Source: Flavimobilis massiliensis
GTDB lineage: Bacteria > Actinomycetota > Actinomycetes > Actinomycetales > Cellulomonadaceae
Direction: 5' to 3'
NCBI RefSeq assembly: GCF_900240335.1
Contig: NZ_LT964979.1
Location: 372,001 to 436,000, forward strand
DNA length: 64,000 bases
A program made the translations under genes and the position numbers. The notes under the pieces were generated by a model. That model did no database searches. It was not told where the DNA came from and saw only the letters and a list, made by a program, of their open reading frames with translations. This document shows positions 50,349-61,500 of this stretch, one piece after another; the stretch's first letter is position 1; each line of letters opens with the position of its first letter.

Positions 50349-50553
50349 ATGCTGAACTATACAGCATCGACTGAACCGCTATTCTTGTGCCGAAAATGAA
50401 GGATTCCGCTACAAGGTTCGGGCGTCGAGATCTGAAGTTCGGGGCGGTCGGTGTTCTGTGGTTTCTCGCCATCGGCGTTTGTAGCGGAACTCAGTATCAG
50501 AATCTACGGTTCGATACTTCCGGGGCTCGACGACTTTCGGTACGGTCGCCAGT
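50349..50553. promoter_or_regulatory. Operator and candidate res region of module 2
   Basis: Contains the CmtR-type element TGAACTATACAG (50353-50364) and an 11-bp inverted repeat, TTCCGCTACAA at 50404-50414 and its complement at 50479-50489. It lies before the resolvase gene, where res sites usually are. No gene is seen. Confidence 0.45.
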
Positions 50554-51150
50554 GTGAGTCATCTTCTGGGGTATGCGCGCGTGTCGACCAGCGATCAGGA
50601 TGCGTCGCTCCAGGTCGATGCGCTGAAGGCGGCCGGGTGCTATCGGGTGTTCGTCGACACCGTCTCCGGGGCGCTGGAGCATCGGCCCGAGTTCGACAAA
50701 GTCCTCGATCAGCTGCGACCGGGCGACACGCTGGTGGTGTGGCGGCTGGACCGCCTGGGTCGCTCGATCCGACATCTCATCGATCAGCTACGTGCCCTCG
50801 ACGAGCGCGGCGTGGGGTTCCGGTCCTTGCAGGAGACGATCGACACCACCTCCTCCGGTGGCCGGCTGGTGTTCCATGTCTTCGCGGCGCTGGCGGAGTT
50901 CGAGCGCGACCTCATCCGTGAGCGCACCAACGCCGGGCTTGCGGCCGCCCGGGCGCGGGGCCGCACCGGCGGGCGGCCCTCGTCGCTGTCACCCGCTCAG
51001 ATTAAGGCGGCTCGGCGGATGTATGAGCAGAACGAGATGACGGTGGCTCAGATCGGTGACGTGCTCGGAGTCAGTCGCACCACCATCTACCGCGCGCTGA
51101 ACCGCCAGAGCACCCAAGCGGTGCCACGACGGTCGAGAAGCGCCGTGTAG
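50554..51150 (+). CDS. Transposon resolvase (module 2)
   Basis: 198-aa serine resolvase, GTG start. Catalytic Ser in GYARVSTSDQDASLQ; LVVWRLDRLGRSIRHLIDQL; SSGGRLVFHVFAALAEFERD; C-terminal HTH TVAQIGDVLGVSRTTIYRAL. Homologous to the module-1 resolvase but clearly diverged. It lies 3 bp upstream of the transposase. Confidence 0.88.
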   Translation: MSHLLGYARVSTSDQDASLQVDALKAAGCYRVFVDTVSGALEHRPEFDKVLDQLRPGDTLVVWRLDRLGRSIRHLIDQLRALDERGVGFRSLQETIDTTSSGGRLVFHVFAALAEFERDLIRERTNAGLAAARARGRTGGRPSSLSPAQIKAARRMYEQNEMTVAQIGDVLGVSRTTIYRALNRQSTQAVPRRSRSAV

Positions 51151-51153
51151 ATC

Positions 51154-52548
51154 ATGGACGCGGCCGGGCGCTGGCAGATCCTCAGACTCCATGTCGAGGA
51201 CCACGTCCCGCTCGCCGCTCTCGCCCGGGACTCCGGAATCGGGCTGCGCACCCTGGAGCGCTGGCACGCCCGTTACCGCGCCTCGGGATACGCCGGCCTG
51301 GACGCAGGGCGACGCTCTGATGCCGGCACTCACCGATTACCTGCCGAGCTGGTGGCGCTGATCGAAGGTCTTGCATTGACCAAGCCTCGGCCAACCGTCG
51401 TCACGATCCACCGCAAAGTGAGCGGCATCTGCAACAAGGAGGGATGGCCGGTCCCGTCGTATGCAGTGGTACGGGCGATCGTCGGCGCGCTGGACCCGGG
51501 AATGGTCACTCTCGCCCTGGAAGGGCCGACGTCCTACCGGGACAAGTACGAACTCGCGCTGCGCCGACAGGCCGAGCGGCCCAACGCGATGTGGCAGGCC
51601 GACCACACCCTGCTCGACGTCCTCGTGGTGGGCACCGACGGCAAGCCTGCCCGGCCCTGGCTGACGACGATCATCGATGACTGCTCACGCGCTATCTGCG
51701 GGTACACCGTGTTCCTCGGTGCGCCCTCGGCCATGAACACCGCGCTGGCGCTGCGCCAGGCGATCTGGCACAAGACCGACCTCTCCTGGCCGATGTGCGG
51801 CCTGCCCGACGTGCTCTACGTCGATCACGGGACCGACTTCATCAGCAACCAGCTCACCGGCACAGCCGTGGACCTGCATATCCGGCTCATCCACTCTGCC
51901 GTCGCTCGTCCTCAGGGACGCGGCAAGGTGGAGAGATTCTTCCGCACCGTGAACACCGAACTTCTGGCTCGTCTGCCGGGATACATCGCCGAGGGCCACC
52001 CCTGGCCAACGCCGAAGCTGTCCCTGGCTGAGCTAGACGCTGAGCTGGAGGGATTCGTCGTCACCTACAACGACCGCACTCACAGCGAGCTCGGCATCTC
52101 CCCGCGCGCTGCCTGGATCGCGGAGGGCTGGTTGCCGCGGATGCCCGAGAGCTTGGAGGACCTCGACGGGCTGCTGCTCACCGTCGCCCGGACCAGGGTG
52201 GTGCGCCGCGATGGCATCCACTTCCAGGGCCTGCGCTACATCTCCCCAACCCTGGCCGGCTATGTCGGCCGGTCGGTGGTGATCCGCTACGACCCCAGGG
52301 ACATCACGGAGATTCGCGTGTTCGATCACGAGGCGTTCGTCTGTAAGGCCATCAACCAGGACCACCACGACCAGAAGGTCAGCCTCAAGGAGGTCCAGGC
52401 CGCCCGCAACGCCCGCCGCCGGGCTCTGCGGCAGGGCATCAACGAGCGGATCGCCGTCGTGGCCACGCACACCACCGAACCAGTGACCGAGGCGTCGTCG
52501 CCGGCGCCGCGGCGGAAGTTGAAGGTCTACAGAGAGGACCTGAGGTGA
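51154..52548 (+). CDS. TniA-like DDE transposase (module 2)
   Basis: 464-aa transposase, homologue of 42277-43665. HTH LARDSGIGLRTLERWHARYR; DDE residues in WQADHTLLD, LYVDHGTDFI and RGKVERFFR; Mu C-terminal domain YISPTLAGYVGRSVVIRYDP. Intact, so this module could still move if its ends are present. Confidence 0.88.
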   Translation: MDAAGRWQILRLHVEDHVPLAALARDSGIGLRTLERWHARYRASGYAGLDAGRRSDAGTHRLPAELVALIEGLALTKPRPTVVTIHRKVSGICNKEGWPVPSYAVVRAIVGALDPGMVTLALEGPTSYRDKYELALRRQAERPNAMWQADHTLLDVLVVGTDGKPARPWLTTIIDDCSRAICGYTVFLGAPSAMNTALALRQAIWHKTDLSWPMCGLPDVLYVDHGTDFISNQLTGTAVDLHIRLIHSAVARPQGRGKVERFFRTVNTELLARLPGYIAEGHPWPTPKLSLAELDAELEGFVVTYNDRTHSELGISPRAAWIAEGWLPRMPESLEDLDGLLLTVARTRVVRRDGIHFQGLRYISPTLAGYVGRSVVIRYDPRDITEIRVFDHEAFVCKAINQDHHDQKVSLKEVQAARNARRRALRQGINERIAVVATHTTEPVTEASSPAPRRKLKVYREDLR

Positions 52549-53363
52549 GTCAGCGCTTCATCGTGACCAAAGAACACCGCCGCTTCACCGAGTTCGCCGA
52601 CGCCGTGCGCCGCGGGCACACCATCGGCCTGTGCTTCGGGCCAGCCGGCGTGGGCAAGACGCTCTCCGCGCGCCGCTACGCACGCTGGGACAAGGCCCAA
52701 GACCTGCTGACCTACTGGGGACCGCGCTCCGACAGTGACGCGAGGGTCTACGCCGCGCTGGCCAAGAGCCGCACCGTGCTCTACACCCCCAGCGTGCTGA
52801 CCACCCCACGGGCCTTGAAGGACGAGCTGGACCAAGTCATCACCCGCACCAACATGTGCATCGAGCAGCACCTCGCGCCGGCCGGACAGGTCACGCCAGA
52901 GACGCGCGGGTGGCGCCACAGCAGGAACTACGTGGAGCTGGTCATCGTCGATGAGTCCGAACGCCTACGGCCCACCGCACTGGAACTGCTGCGCGACCGC
53001 TACGACCGCGACAACATCGCCCTCATCCTGATCGGCATGCCCGGTCTGGAGAAGCAGTTCAGCCACTACCCCCAGTTCTACAGCCGCGTCGGCTTCGCCC
53101 ACCAGTACCGACCCCTGGGCAAGGACGAACTGCTCTTCGTCCTGCAACGCCATTGGCGCGCCCTCGGCAAGACCCTCGATCCCGAGGACTTCACCGACGC
53201 CCAGGCCATCGCCGCCATCGCCCGCATCACCCGCGGGAACTTCCGGCTCCTGGAACGACTCTTCCCCCAGATCGAACGTGTCCTGAAGATCAACGAACTC
53301 CACACCATCACCAACGACGTCATCGAAGCCGCCGCCAGCACCCTGGTCATCGGCGCCAGCTGA
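52545..53363 (+). CDS. TniB-like AAA ATPase (module 2)
   Basis: 272-aa ATPase with Walker A GPAGVGKT and Walker B LVIVDESE; sensor LIGMPGLEKQF. GTGA overlap with the transposase. The following 146 bp are gene-free and should hold the right transposon end, not identified. Confidence 0.85.
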   Translation: MSQRFIVTKEHRRFTEFADAVRRGHTIGLCFGPAGVGKTLSARRYARWDKAQDLLTYWGPRSDSDARVYAALAKSRTVLYTPSVLTTPRALKDELDQVITRTNMCIEQHLAPAGQVTPETRGWRHSRNYVELVIVDESERLRPTALELLRDRYDRDNIALILIGMPGLEKQFSHYPQFYSRVGFAHQYRPLGKDELLFVLQRHWRALGKTLDPEDFTDAQAIAAIARITRGNFRLLERLFPQIERVLKINELHTITNDVIEAAASTLVIGAS

Positions 53364-53509
53364 CAGGCCGCCACACAGCACCTACAGAACCCCGCCATTT
53401 ATCGCCGCAAGCCACAGGACGGGTATGTCGTACGCCCGTGCCGGGCGTGTCGCGCCGGCGGGGAGACTGTCGGAGAAACGACCGTCTTCCGGACGCTTGG
53501 GACGCTGCG

Positions 53510-54229
53510 TTAGGGACGGCGTGCAAACAGCGCAGGGACCTTGGAGTCCTGTGCGACCCAGGCGTCGAGGTCGCGGTCGACACACCTCAGCAGGGAACGA
53601 GTGCACTCATGGGCGCGCTGGGCCGAGATGCGTCGCTGCTGTCCAGGAAGGGGTACCCCGTTGAGGAAGGGCTCGTGGTGCGCGGCACGGTTGCGGACGG
53701 CGTTGACTTCGACGAGCAGACTGTGGAACCAGGCGCGGGACGCCTGCTCCCCGGCGGCGCGTGCCTCAGCGTTCCTTCCGCGGAAGGCGGCGGCAAGGTG
53801 GTCCCGCCACAGGCCTTCGTTGTTCGTCTTCGTCTTCCATGGACCGTCCCCGCGGGTCAGGCCCTTGTCGAACAGGTTGACCCAGAACCCGAACATGAGC
53901 TGCGCGACCAGCTTGTCCGGGGTCCGCCGGGTAGCCGGCGTCACGGCGCCCCATGCGTTCGCGATTTGCTTGGCGCCTCGGTCGTCGAGAAGAAGGTCGG
54001 TGTTGAGATACCACTCACGACCGAACGCGTCGGTGAGCCTGCTGGCAACGGTGTTGCGTAGCGCCACTTCGGCGATGGCGATGTCGGCGAGCATCGCGGC
54101 CGCGATGTCCCGGTCCCAGACGTAGAGCGCCAATGCGCGGTCCTCGTCGCCGTCTGCTGCCGCGAGGAACGCGGCAAACCTTGTCGGCGAGACGGCGCGA
54201 AGCAGGGGTCTCCGGGGGCTCTCGTGCAC
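53510..54229 (-). CDS. Abi-family (HEPN) abortive infection-like protein
   Basis: 239-aa helical protein. Start GTG at 54227-54229 with GGGAG upstream; the frame is open further but composition changes. Landmarks of the Abi_2-like group: SPTRFAAFLAAADGDEDRAL, DIAIAEVALRNTVASRLTDA, LVAQLMFGFWVNLF, and VNAVRNRAAHHEPF with R179-x4-H184, the HEPN catalytic motif. It probably cleaves RNA on phage infection and arrests the cell. An XRE gene sits upstream on the same strand. Confidence 0.7.
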   Translation of the reverse strand: MHESPRRPLLRAVSPTRFAAFLAAADGDEDRALALYVWDRDIAAAMLADIAIAEVALRNTVASRLTDAFGREWYLNTDLLLDDRGAKQIANAWGAVTPATRRTPDKLVAQLMFGFWVNLFDKGLTRGDGPWKTKTNNEGLWRDHLAAAFRGRNAEARAAGEQASRAWFHSLLVEVNAVRNRAAHHEPFLNGVPLPGQQRRISAQRAHECTRSLLRCVDRDLDAWVAQDSKVPALFARRP

Positions 54230-54412
54230 TTGACTGTCGCTCCCTTGTGAGGTTTCCTTAGAGGGAATTCCCCGGATCCGCCTCTCTGGACATGAGCCAT
54301 GATGCGGCCGGGGTTCTTTCGTTCCAGGGCATTCTTGCAGGGAAGTCAGGGTGCCGCCCATGCACTTGGTCGCAGGGTCGGGTGAGTGTGGACTCTCTGG
54401 GGTGCGCTGCAC

Positions 54413-54700
54413 CTAACGAGGTTGGTGGACGGCCGTCGTGTCAAGAGACGCGAAGGGGTCGGAGGCGACCTCAGGCGCTTCGACGACGATCAGAACCTTG
54501 TTGAGTGCGCCGAGCACGGCCAGGACGCGGGCGAACTCAGCACCCGGTCTCGTACCAGCCTCAAGCTCCGAAACGAAGCGGCGCGAGACGCCCGCACGCT
54601 CGGCCACCTCCGCCTGTGTCAGTGAGAGCTTCTTGCGCGCGTCGCGTACGGCTGGGCCGATCTGGTGAGGCCTCGCCACCCGGTGCTCCATGAATGACAC
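54413..54700 (-). CDS. HipB-like XRE regulator
   Basis: 95-aa XRE protein: VRDARKKLSLTQAEVAERAG then VSRRFVSELEAGTRPG is a clear HTH_3, and VLAVLGALNKVLIVVEAP follows as in HipB-like proteins. No HipA gene is near. The Abi-like gene lies 183 bp downstream on the same strand. It is divergent from the helicase operon, and TGTTACGG elements in the intergenic region are candidate operators. Start may be ATG 54691. Confidence 0.75.
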   Translation of the reverse strand: MSFMEHRVARPHQIGPAVRDARKKLSLTQAEVAERAGVSRRFVSELEAGTRPGAEFARVLAVLGALNKVLIVVEAPEVASDPFASLDTTAVHQPR

Positions 54701-54720
54701 AGTACCGTCGCATCGGCGAA

Positions 54721-54809
54721 TGTTACGGATATGTAGCCGTGTCGGCGCAGGCGCGTTCGTTGCAATGTCGCAACCAGTGCGCCTATGCTACAGAGCCGTA
54801 ACATTACGG
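54721..54809. promoter_or_regulatory. Divergent promoter region with TGTTACGG elements
   Basis: A plus-strand promoter TTGCAA (54760-54765), 18-bp spacer, TATGCT (54784-54789) puts transcription start near 54796. There the inverted repeat CCGTAA-CA-TTACGG (54796-54809) overlaps +1. The octamer TGTTACGG also occurs at 54721-54728 in opposite orientation, near the XRE start. Likely XRE operator sites controlling both directions. Confidence 0.5.
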
Positions 54810-54908
54810 GGGTGGTCCGCTCGATATTGAAGCGTGGTCAGTGGAGCCGTCATCGATCGCGACGCTGCGTACCTCCTGCGAGACCAACTCGCTGGAGGTA
54901 GCAGTACC

Positions 54909-55000
54909 GTGACACCCCGCAAGCCCGTACAGCACGAAGCGTTCGACTTCGACGCCCTCTGGGACGCCCCCGACCCGACGAGCAAGGAGAACCGAGATGA
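54909..55000 (+). other. Alternative start of the giant ORF
   Basis: GTG 54909 has GGAGG 8 nt upstream and begins VTPRKPVQHEAFDFDALWDA, a credible protein N terminus. In this frame there is no stop until 62000, so it reads through the 195-aa gene in the wrong frame and then into the methylase-helicase body. Either it is the true N terminus separated by an insertion or frameshift, or a short leader that lost its stop. Confidence 0.4.
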
Positions 55001-55584
55001 GTCACGAACCGAACGAGCAGGTGTTCTTCGAGAGTCGGGAGAGCCAGGACGCGACGCTGCGACGGGAGGACATCGCCACGCGGATGTGGGAGCAGGATCC
55101 CGAGCGCTGGAAGACGGAGCTGGAGGACTACCCCGAGCAGGCGCCGGTGCTGACGGCGACGTCGTACCACGGCAACGACCTGGAGTTCCTCAGCGACCTG
55201 TGGACGACCTCGCCGTTCACGGGGGCGTTCACGGCGATCCTCGACCGGCTCCACGGCGCCTGGTCGAAGGACGGCGACCTGCGGGCGGTGCGTTTCGCCA
55301 GCGGGTCCTCATCGACCTCCGAGCCGGTGCGGACGCTGCCGGACGGGCGGACGCTCACGGAGACGCCGGCGCTGCGCGAGGCCGTGATGTGGACGCTGGT
55401 GCAGGTCGCCCTGGAGCAGGTGAGCGAGCACCTGAGCGATTCGGGTCGCCTCGTCGAGCAGGACTCGACGGCGGTGAGCCTGGCGCGGATCGAACTGGGC
55501 GAGCGGATCGCGGTGCTGTCTCCGATCGAGACGGACACTCTGCGGGTGCTGCTGGCGCGGGCGGGAGTCGACCTGCTGGCCTGA
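54997..55584 (+). CDS. Unknown 195-aa protein preceding helicase
   Basis: Acidic, soluble protein. ATG with AAGGAG 8 nt upstream. Landmarks: QDATLRREDIATRMWEQDPE, LTATSYHGNDLEFLSDLW, TSPFTGAFTAILDRLHGAWS, and the Thr-rich TLPDGRTLTETPALREAV. No family recognised. The TGA at 55582-55584 overlaps a CTG that opens the next frame. It could be a partner or the N-terminal part of the giant protein if a frameshift occurs. Confidence 0.55.
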   Translation: MSHEPNEQVFFESRESQDATLRREDIATRMWEQDPERWKTELEDYPEQAPVLTATSYHGNDLEFLSDLWTTSPFTGAFTAILDRLHGAWSKDGDLRAVRFASGSSSTSEPVRTLPDGRTLTETPALREAVMWTLVQVALEQVSEHLSDSGRLVEQDSTAVSLARIELGERIAVLSPIETDTLRVLLARAGVDLLA

Positions 55585-58500
55585 GGTTCCGCCCCGAGGT
55601 TCGTGTCTACCCGCCCTCGGGCAAGAAGGAGCGCGCGGCCGCGAACCTCGCGGCCCTGCACGTGCTGCGCGCGTGCGAGGCCGAGGGCCGGCCGGCAACC
55701 GCCTCCGAGCAGGAGATCCTCGCGACGTGGTCGTCGTGGGGCGCGCTGCCGGAGGTGTTCGAGGGCTGGCGCGAGGACTGGACGGGCGTCCAGGAGCAGG
55801 TTGCGGCCGCGCTGAGCCCGGCTGAGCGCGATGCCGCCTCGACGACGACGCTCAACGCCCACTACACCGACCCGGCCGTCGTCGCCGAGGTGTGGCGCGC
55901 GCTCGAGCGTGCAGGCTTCGCCGGCGGGCCGGTGCTGGAGCCTGGGTGCGGGTCGGGGACGTTCATCGGCCTGGCGCCCACCGGGGCGCAGATGATCGGT
56001 GTCGAGCTCGACCCGATCACGGCGCAGGTCGCCTCCCGGCTCTACCCCGACGCGGCGATTCGCGCCGAGGGTTTCGAAACGACGCGTCTGGCTGGACAGG
56101 TCAATGCCGCGGTCGGCAACGTGCCCTTCGGTGGCTTCTCGCTGTATGACCCGCTGGACAACCCGCGCGGCCTGTCGATCCACAACCACTTCATCGTCAA
56201 GGCCCTCAAGGCCACCGCTCCGGGCGGCTACGTCGCGGTCATCACCTCCTCGTTCACGATGGACGCCAAGCGCACCACGGCGCGCCGGGAGATCGCCCGG
56301 TACGGAGATCTTCTCGGCGCGGTGCGCCTGCCGACAGGCGCGTTCTCGCGCGTGGCAGGCACCGACGTCGTCACCGACCTGCTCGTCCTGCGCAGGCGCG
56401 ACCCCGAGGCGCCGGTGTCCGAGGCGTCTTTGGCCTGGACGCAGACGGCGACGTGCGTCGTCGACGACGTCGAGCACGACGTCTCGGCCTACTGGCTCGC
56501 GCACCCGGGGCACGTCCTTGGAGCTCTGCGCACGGGCTCGGGCATCTACGGCGCGGCGACGCTCCTGGTCGACGGCCCCCGTGGGGCAGACCTCGCCGAG
56601 CCGCTGCGGGAGGTTCTGGCCGAGATCGTCGACACCGCGGCCGCGGCCGGTCTGGGCTACGCTCCTACGCTCGCCGAGCCTCTCCCCGCTCACCAGGTGC
56701 GCGGCGGGCTGCACCTGCCCTCGCGCCCCGAAGACGAGGTCGTCGTCGGTCACCTGCGCGCGAATGGGGCCGACTTCGAGACCTGGTCGGGCGCTTCCTG
56801 GACGCCGGCGAAGGTCCCTGCGACCCAGCGCGCCGAGACGCGCGCGTTGCTCTCGCTGCGCGACGCGGCCGTCGAGCTCGTCGCGGCCCAGCGTGCCGAG
56901 TCCACGACCGAGCAGCGCGATCACCTGCGCGCCGAGCTCGCAGCCCGCTACGAGCGCTACGCGGGCACCTACGGGCCGATCAACCGCTTCGAGCTCGTGG
57001 CAGGCCGCACCGTCACCGAGGCCCAGATCGAACGCTACGTCGCGGCCAACACCCGCACGTGGCGCGCGGCCCTCGACGTGTCGGCGGCCGAGCACGAGGG
57101 CTTCGACCCTCCGGTCGACCTCGTGGACTCCTGGCGCGCCGAGGCGGCTGAGACCGCCACGTGGGTGCGCAAGCAGAAGCACCTGGTCCCACTGCGCAAG
57201 GACCCCGAGTTCGCGCTCGTGCTGGCCCTGGAGCTCTTCGACCCCGAGACCGGCCACGCCCGACGCTCGCGGATCTTCTTCGAGGACGTCGTCGGGCGTG
57301 CCGAGGTGCGCACGAGCGCGACCGACGTCGGCGACGCGCTGGCGATCGCCATGGACGAGACCCGCGTGGTCGACGTCGCGCGGGTCGCCGAGCTGCTCGG
57401 CCTCAGCCAGGACGCGGCGCGGACCGAGCTGCGCGGTCTGGTCTTCACCGACCCCGCCACTGGGGTGCTAGAGCCGGCCGCGACCTACCTCGCCGGCAAC
57501 GTCCGCGCCAAGCTCGCCCGCGCGCAGGCCGCTGCCGAGACCGACCCGACGTTCGGGGAGAACGTCCGCGCGCTGAGCGAGGTGCTGCCCGAGTGGGTGG
57601 ACCTGGCCGAGGTCGTCGTGCGGCCTGGGGTGCGCTACATCCCTCCGAGCGACTACGAGGCGTTCGTTCTGGAAGTCTTCAAGGCCACCGCCGTCGTGCG
57701 CGACACCGCCTCCGCGGGGACCTGGGAGATCGAAGGGCCCGAGCGCACGCGCCTGAACGCAGCCGTCGACCTGCGCTACGGCGTGGCCAAGCGGTCTCCG
57801 CTGGAGCTGCTCGAGGCGGTGATGAACAACGCCCCCGTCACGATCACCAAGGTCGTCGACGGCCCGGGCGGCACGGAGCGCACGGTGCGTGACGTGCAGG
57901 CCACGACCCTCGCCCGGGAGAAGTGCGAGCTCATCACCCGCGACTTCGCCACCTGGCTGTTGGCCGACGACGAGCGTCGATCGCGGATTGAGGTCGCCTA
58001 CAACGGCCGGTTCAACGCCCACAGGGTGCCGGACTACACCTCGCTGGGTCAACGCCTGGCCCTGGACGGCCTTGGCTCGGCGTTCACCCCCCACCACTAC
58101 CAGCGCACCGCGGTGGCCCGCGCGCTGCACGAGCCCACGGTGCTGCTCGACCACGTCGTGGGGGCAGGCAAGTCGGGCACGATGTTCATGACGGCGATGG
58201 AGCTGCGTCGCACGGGCCTGGCCCGCAAGCCGTGGCTCGTGGTGCCCAACCACCTCGTCGAGCAGGTCGCCGCGGAGTGGAAGAGCTGGTATCCGGCCGC
58301 TCGCGTCATGGCGATCCCCACGGGCTGCAACCCTGCTGAGCGGAGGGAGTGGATCGCGCGTTCGGCGCTGAGCGACTGGGACGGCGTCGTCGTGCCGGCC
58401 TCGGTCTTCGAGCGCATCAACGTCGACCCGGCACGCTCGGCCGCGTGGCTGGCCGAACGTGTCGAGCAGATGCGCGCCGAGCTCGCAGAGGCCTCGGCAA

Positions 58501-61500
58501 CCGAGGGCCGACGCGCCGCCACACGGGTCAAGCGCATCGAGCGGGACATCAAGGCGATCGAGGAGAAGTACGCCCGCGCCGCCGACCTCAAGGACCCCGG
58601 CCTCACCTTCGAGTCGACGGGATGCGACTACCTGTTCGTCGACGAGGCCCACAACTACAAGAACCTGGCCCGCACCTCGGCTCACCCAGAGCTTGCGTGC
58701 ACCCCCGGCGCCCAGCGCGCCTTCGACCTGTCGTTCAAGCTGCGCGCGCTGCGGGAGTCCAAGACGGAGCAGCGCGCCCGGGAAGGCTTCGACGTCGCCG
58801 ACTACCTGCCGGCAGTTGCCACCTTCGCTACGGGCACACCGGTGGCCAACACGCTCTCGGAGATGTGGGTCATGCAGCACTACCTGCGACCCGACCTGCT
58901 GGCCCTGGCCGGGGTGGAGTCCGTGGACGCGTGGGCCGTGCAGTTCACCCAGACCGAGTCCAAGCTCGAGCTGGGACCGGACGGCACGACGTGGCGCATG
59001 AAGGACCGCGTGGCACGGTTCGCCAACGTCCCCGAGCTGCTCGCCCTGACAGCCTCGTTCTCCTCGGTCGTGGGCCGCGAGGACATCACCGCCGCGCTGC
59101 CGTCCCTCGTGGGCGGTGAGCGCAGGCTCGTCTCGCGCCCCGCGAGCGAGCCCGTGGCTGCCTTCATCAGGGACCTGGCCCACCGCGCCAACAACCTGCC
59201 CCGGGACCCGGCCGAGGACAACCTGCTGAAGATCACCCACGAGGGGCGCATGGCCGCGCTCGACCCGCGGATGTTGGGCTTGCCGGCCGCCCCCGACGAC
59301 GGCCGCCTGGGCGACGTCGCCGAGCAGATCATGCGCATCCACGCCGCCGGCGCCGAACGTGTCTTCACCGACGCTCTTGGCAACCCCGAGCCGGTCCCGG
59401 GCGTGCTTCAAATCGTCTTCGCCGACCGCGGCACACCCAAGGACGACGGCACCTTCTCGGTCTACACCGAGCTGCGCAACGTGCTTGCCGCGCGCGGGAT
59501 GCCGCCCGAGCGCGTCCGGTTCATCCACGAGGCCCGCACGGACGAGGAGCGCGCAGCCCTGTTCACCGCGTGCCGCGAGGGCCAGGTCTCGGTGCTGGTG
59601 GGCTCCACGGAGAAGATGGGCACCGGCGTCAACGTCCAGAAGCGTGCCGCTGCCCTGCACCACCTGGACTGCCCCTACCGGCCGGCCGACCTCGAGCAAC
59701 GCGAAGGACGCATCATCCGCCAGGGCAACCAGGTTCCGGAGGTGGAGATCTGCAACTACGTCACCGAGGGCACCTACGACGCCGTCATGTGGCAGATGGT
59801 CGCGCGCAAGGCCGCGTTCATCGCCCAGATCAAGCGCGCCGGGTCCACCGGGCGCGTGGTGGAGGACCTCTCCGACGACATGACGATCTCGGCGGCCGCA
59901 GCCTCGGCCGTGGCCACAGGGGATCCGCGCATCATCGAGAGGGCCGAGGTCATGCACCACGTGGCACGCCTGGAGACCTTGGAGAGCGCCTGGCGCGGGG
60001 AGGTGGCCTCGCTCGAACGCGACCGTCGCGTCGAGCGCGCCGCGGCCGAGACGATGCAAGAGCGACTGGCCGCACTGCGCACGGTGGATGAGGGTCGTCG
60101 CACGACGGCCGGGGCAGCGTTCGCCATGCGGATCGGCGATCGCCACTACACCGAACGTGGCGCGGCCGCCGAAGAGCTCGCCGGGATCCTCGTGCGCGGG
60201 TTTGCCGCGATGGAGGCCGGCACCCAGAAGGCCGTCGACGGCGTCGAGCTGGGCGGTGTCGCGCTGAGGTTCACCCCGGCGCTGACCGGGCGAAGCCTGA
60301 TCGCACACCTGGTCGCCGACCGCGAGCACCAGGTCCGCATCGACCTCACCGAGCAGATCGGCACCGCCGAAGGACGCCGCGGCATCATCACGCGGTGCGA
60401 GAACCTCGTCGCCGCGATCCCCGGACAGGTCGAGGTTCTGACCGTCCGGCACCGGCGGCGCCTGGAGCGCGCCGACGAGCTCGATCAGGCTCCTGTGCCC
60501 GTCTTCGGACGGGCAGCCGAGCTCACGTCCCTACGGTCACGGCTCGTGGCTCTGGACGCAGCGCTCGACCTTGGCGAAAACCTCGACGAGGACGTCGACG
60601 TCGTCGACCCCGGCCAGGGTCGGATCGAGGGGGCCGAGCTTGCACGCCTGGTCGAGGGACGCCTGAGCGACCGCGACCTGCGCGAGGGCGACATCGTGCG
60701 CACCCGCAAGGCCGGCCTGTGGCAGGTCGAACCGCTCACCCACGCCTGGCACCGGATCGCGTTCCGCGTCGGGGACGGCGAGGGCGCCGAGCGGTTCCAG
60801 ATCGACGGGCCCGTCGACCTGGTCTCCCGTCTCCAGGACGCGCTGACGCCCTACGAGCGGGCCGCCCTCGCCTCCGGCAAGAGCGACGAGACGAACGTGT
60901 CGTCGCACCTTCTGCGCGTGGGGGATCGCATCACGGCGATGACCCGGGCGATGGTCCTGCGGGAGGGGCGTCCCGTGACGCCGGACCCGCGGCCCGAGGC
61001 CGAGCTGCGCACGGGCGTGCTGGGAAGACGGGAAGGCTCGGCGTGGTGGCTGGCCGACGACGACGGCAGCGAGTACCTCGTCATGGTGCAGGGCCTCTCG
61101 GTGCGCTACGGCACCGCGCGTGCCCCGATACCGATCGGCGCCGTGGCACTGCCCGGCGACATGCTCCTGGTCGAAGACGCTGGCGCTGACCTTCCCGCCG
61201 GCACGATGCTCGACGGCGCCCAGCTCGCGCTTCGCCCCGACGGGACCCGGGTGCGCGCAGGGCTGTCCCCGTTTGCCTCGGACCCGGACGCGGTCGCGCC
61301 CGGGCGGATGCTGACGGACCACGAGCGCGCCGCGCTCGACCTCGAGGAGATCGACCTCAGCGACCTGCGCCTGGGCGATGTCGTGTCCTCGGCCGCGCTG
61401 GACTCCACGACAGCGATCGACGTGCCGGTCATCGTTGACCATGTCGGCTACGGCACGGTGCGCGATTTCCGCTACCGGCCCCTGTCCGACCCGGGCGCGG

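Noticed and set aside
40533..53363. Simple composite transposon made by duplication of one module
   Set aside because: The two resolvase/transposase/ATPase sets are clearly diverged and cannot be copies from one recent event.
57468..60452. 994-codon open frame on the minus strand
   Set aside because: Mirror of the methylase-helicase gene; in DNA this GC-rich the antisense frames stay open. Composition is Arg/His/Gly-rich without motifs.
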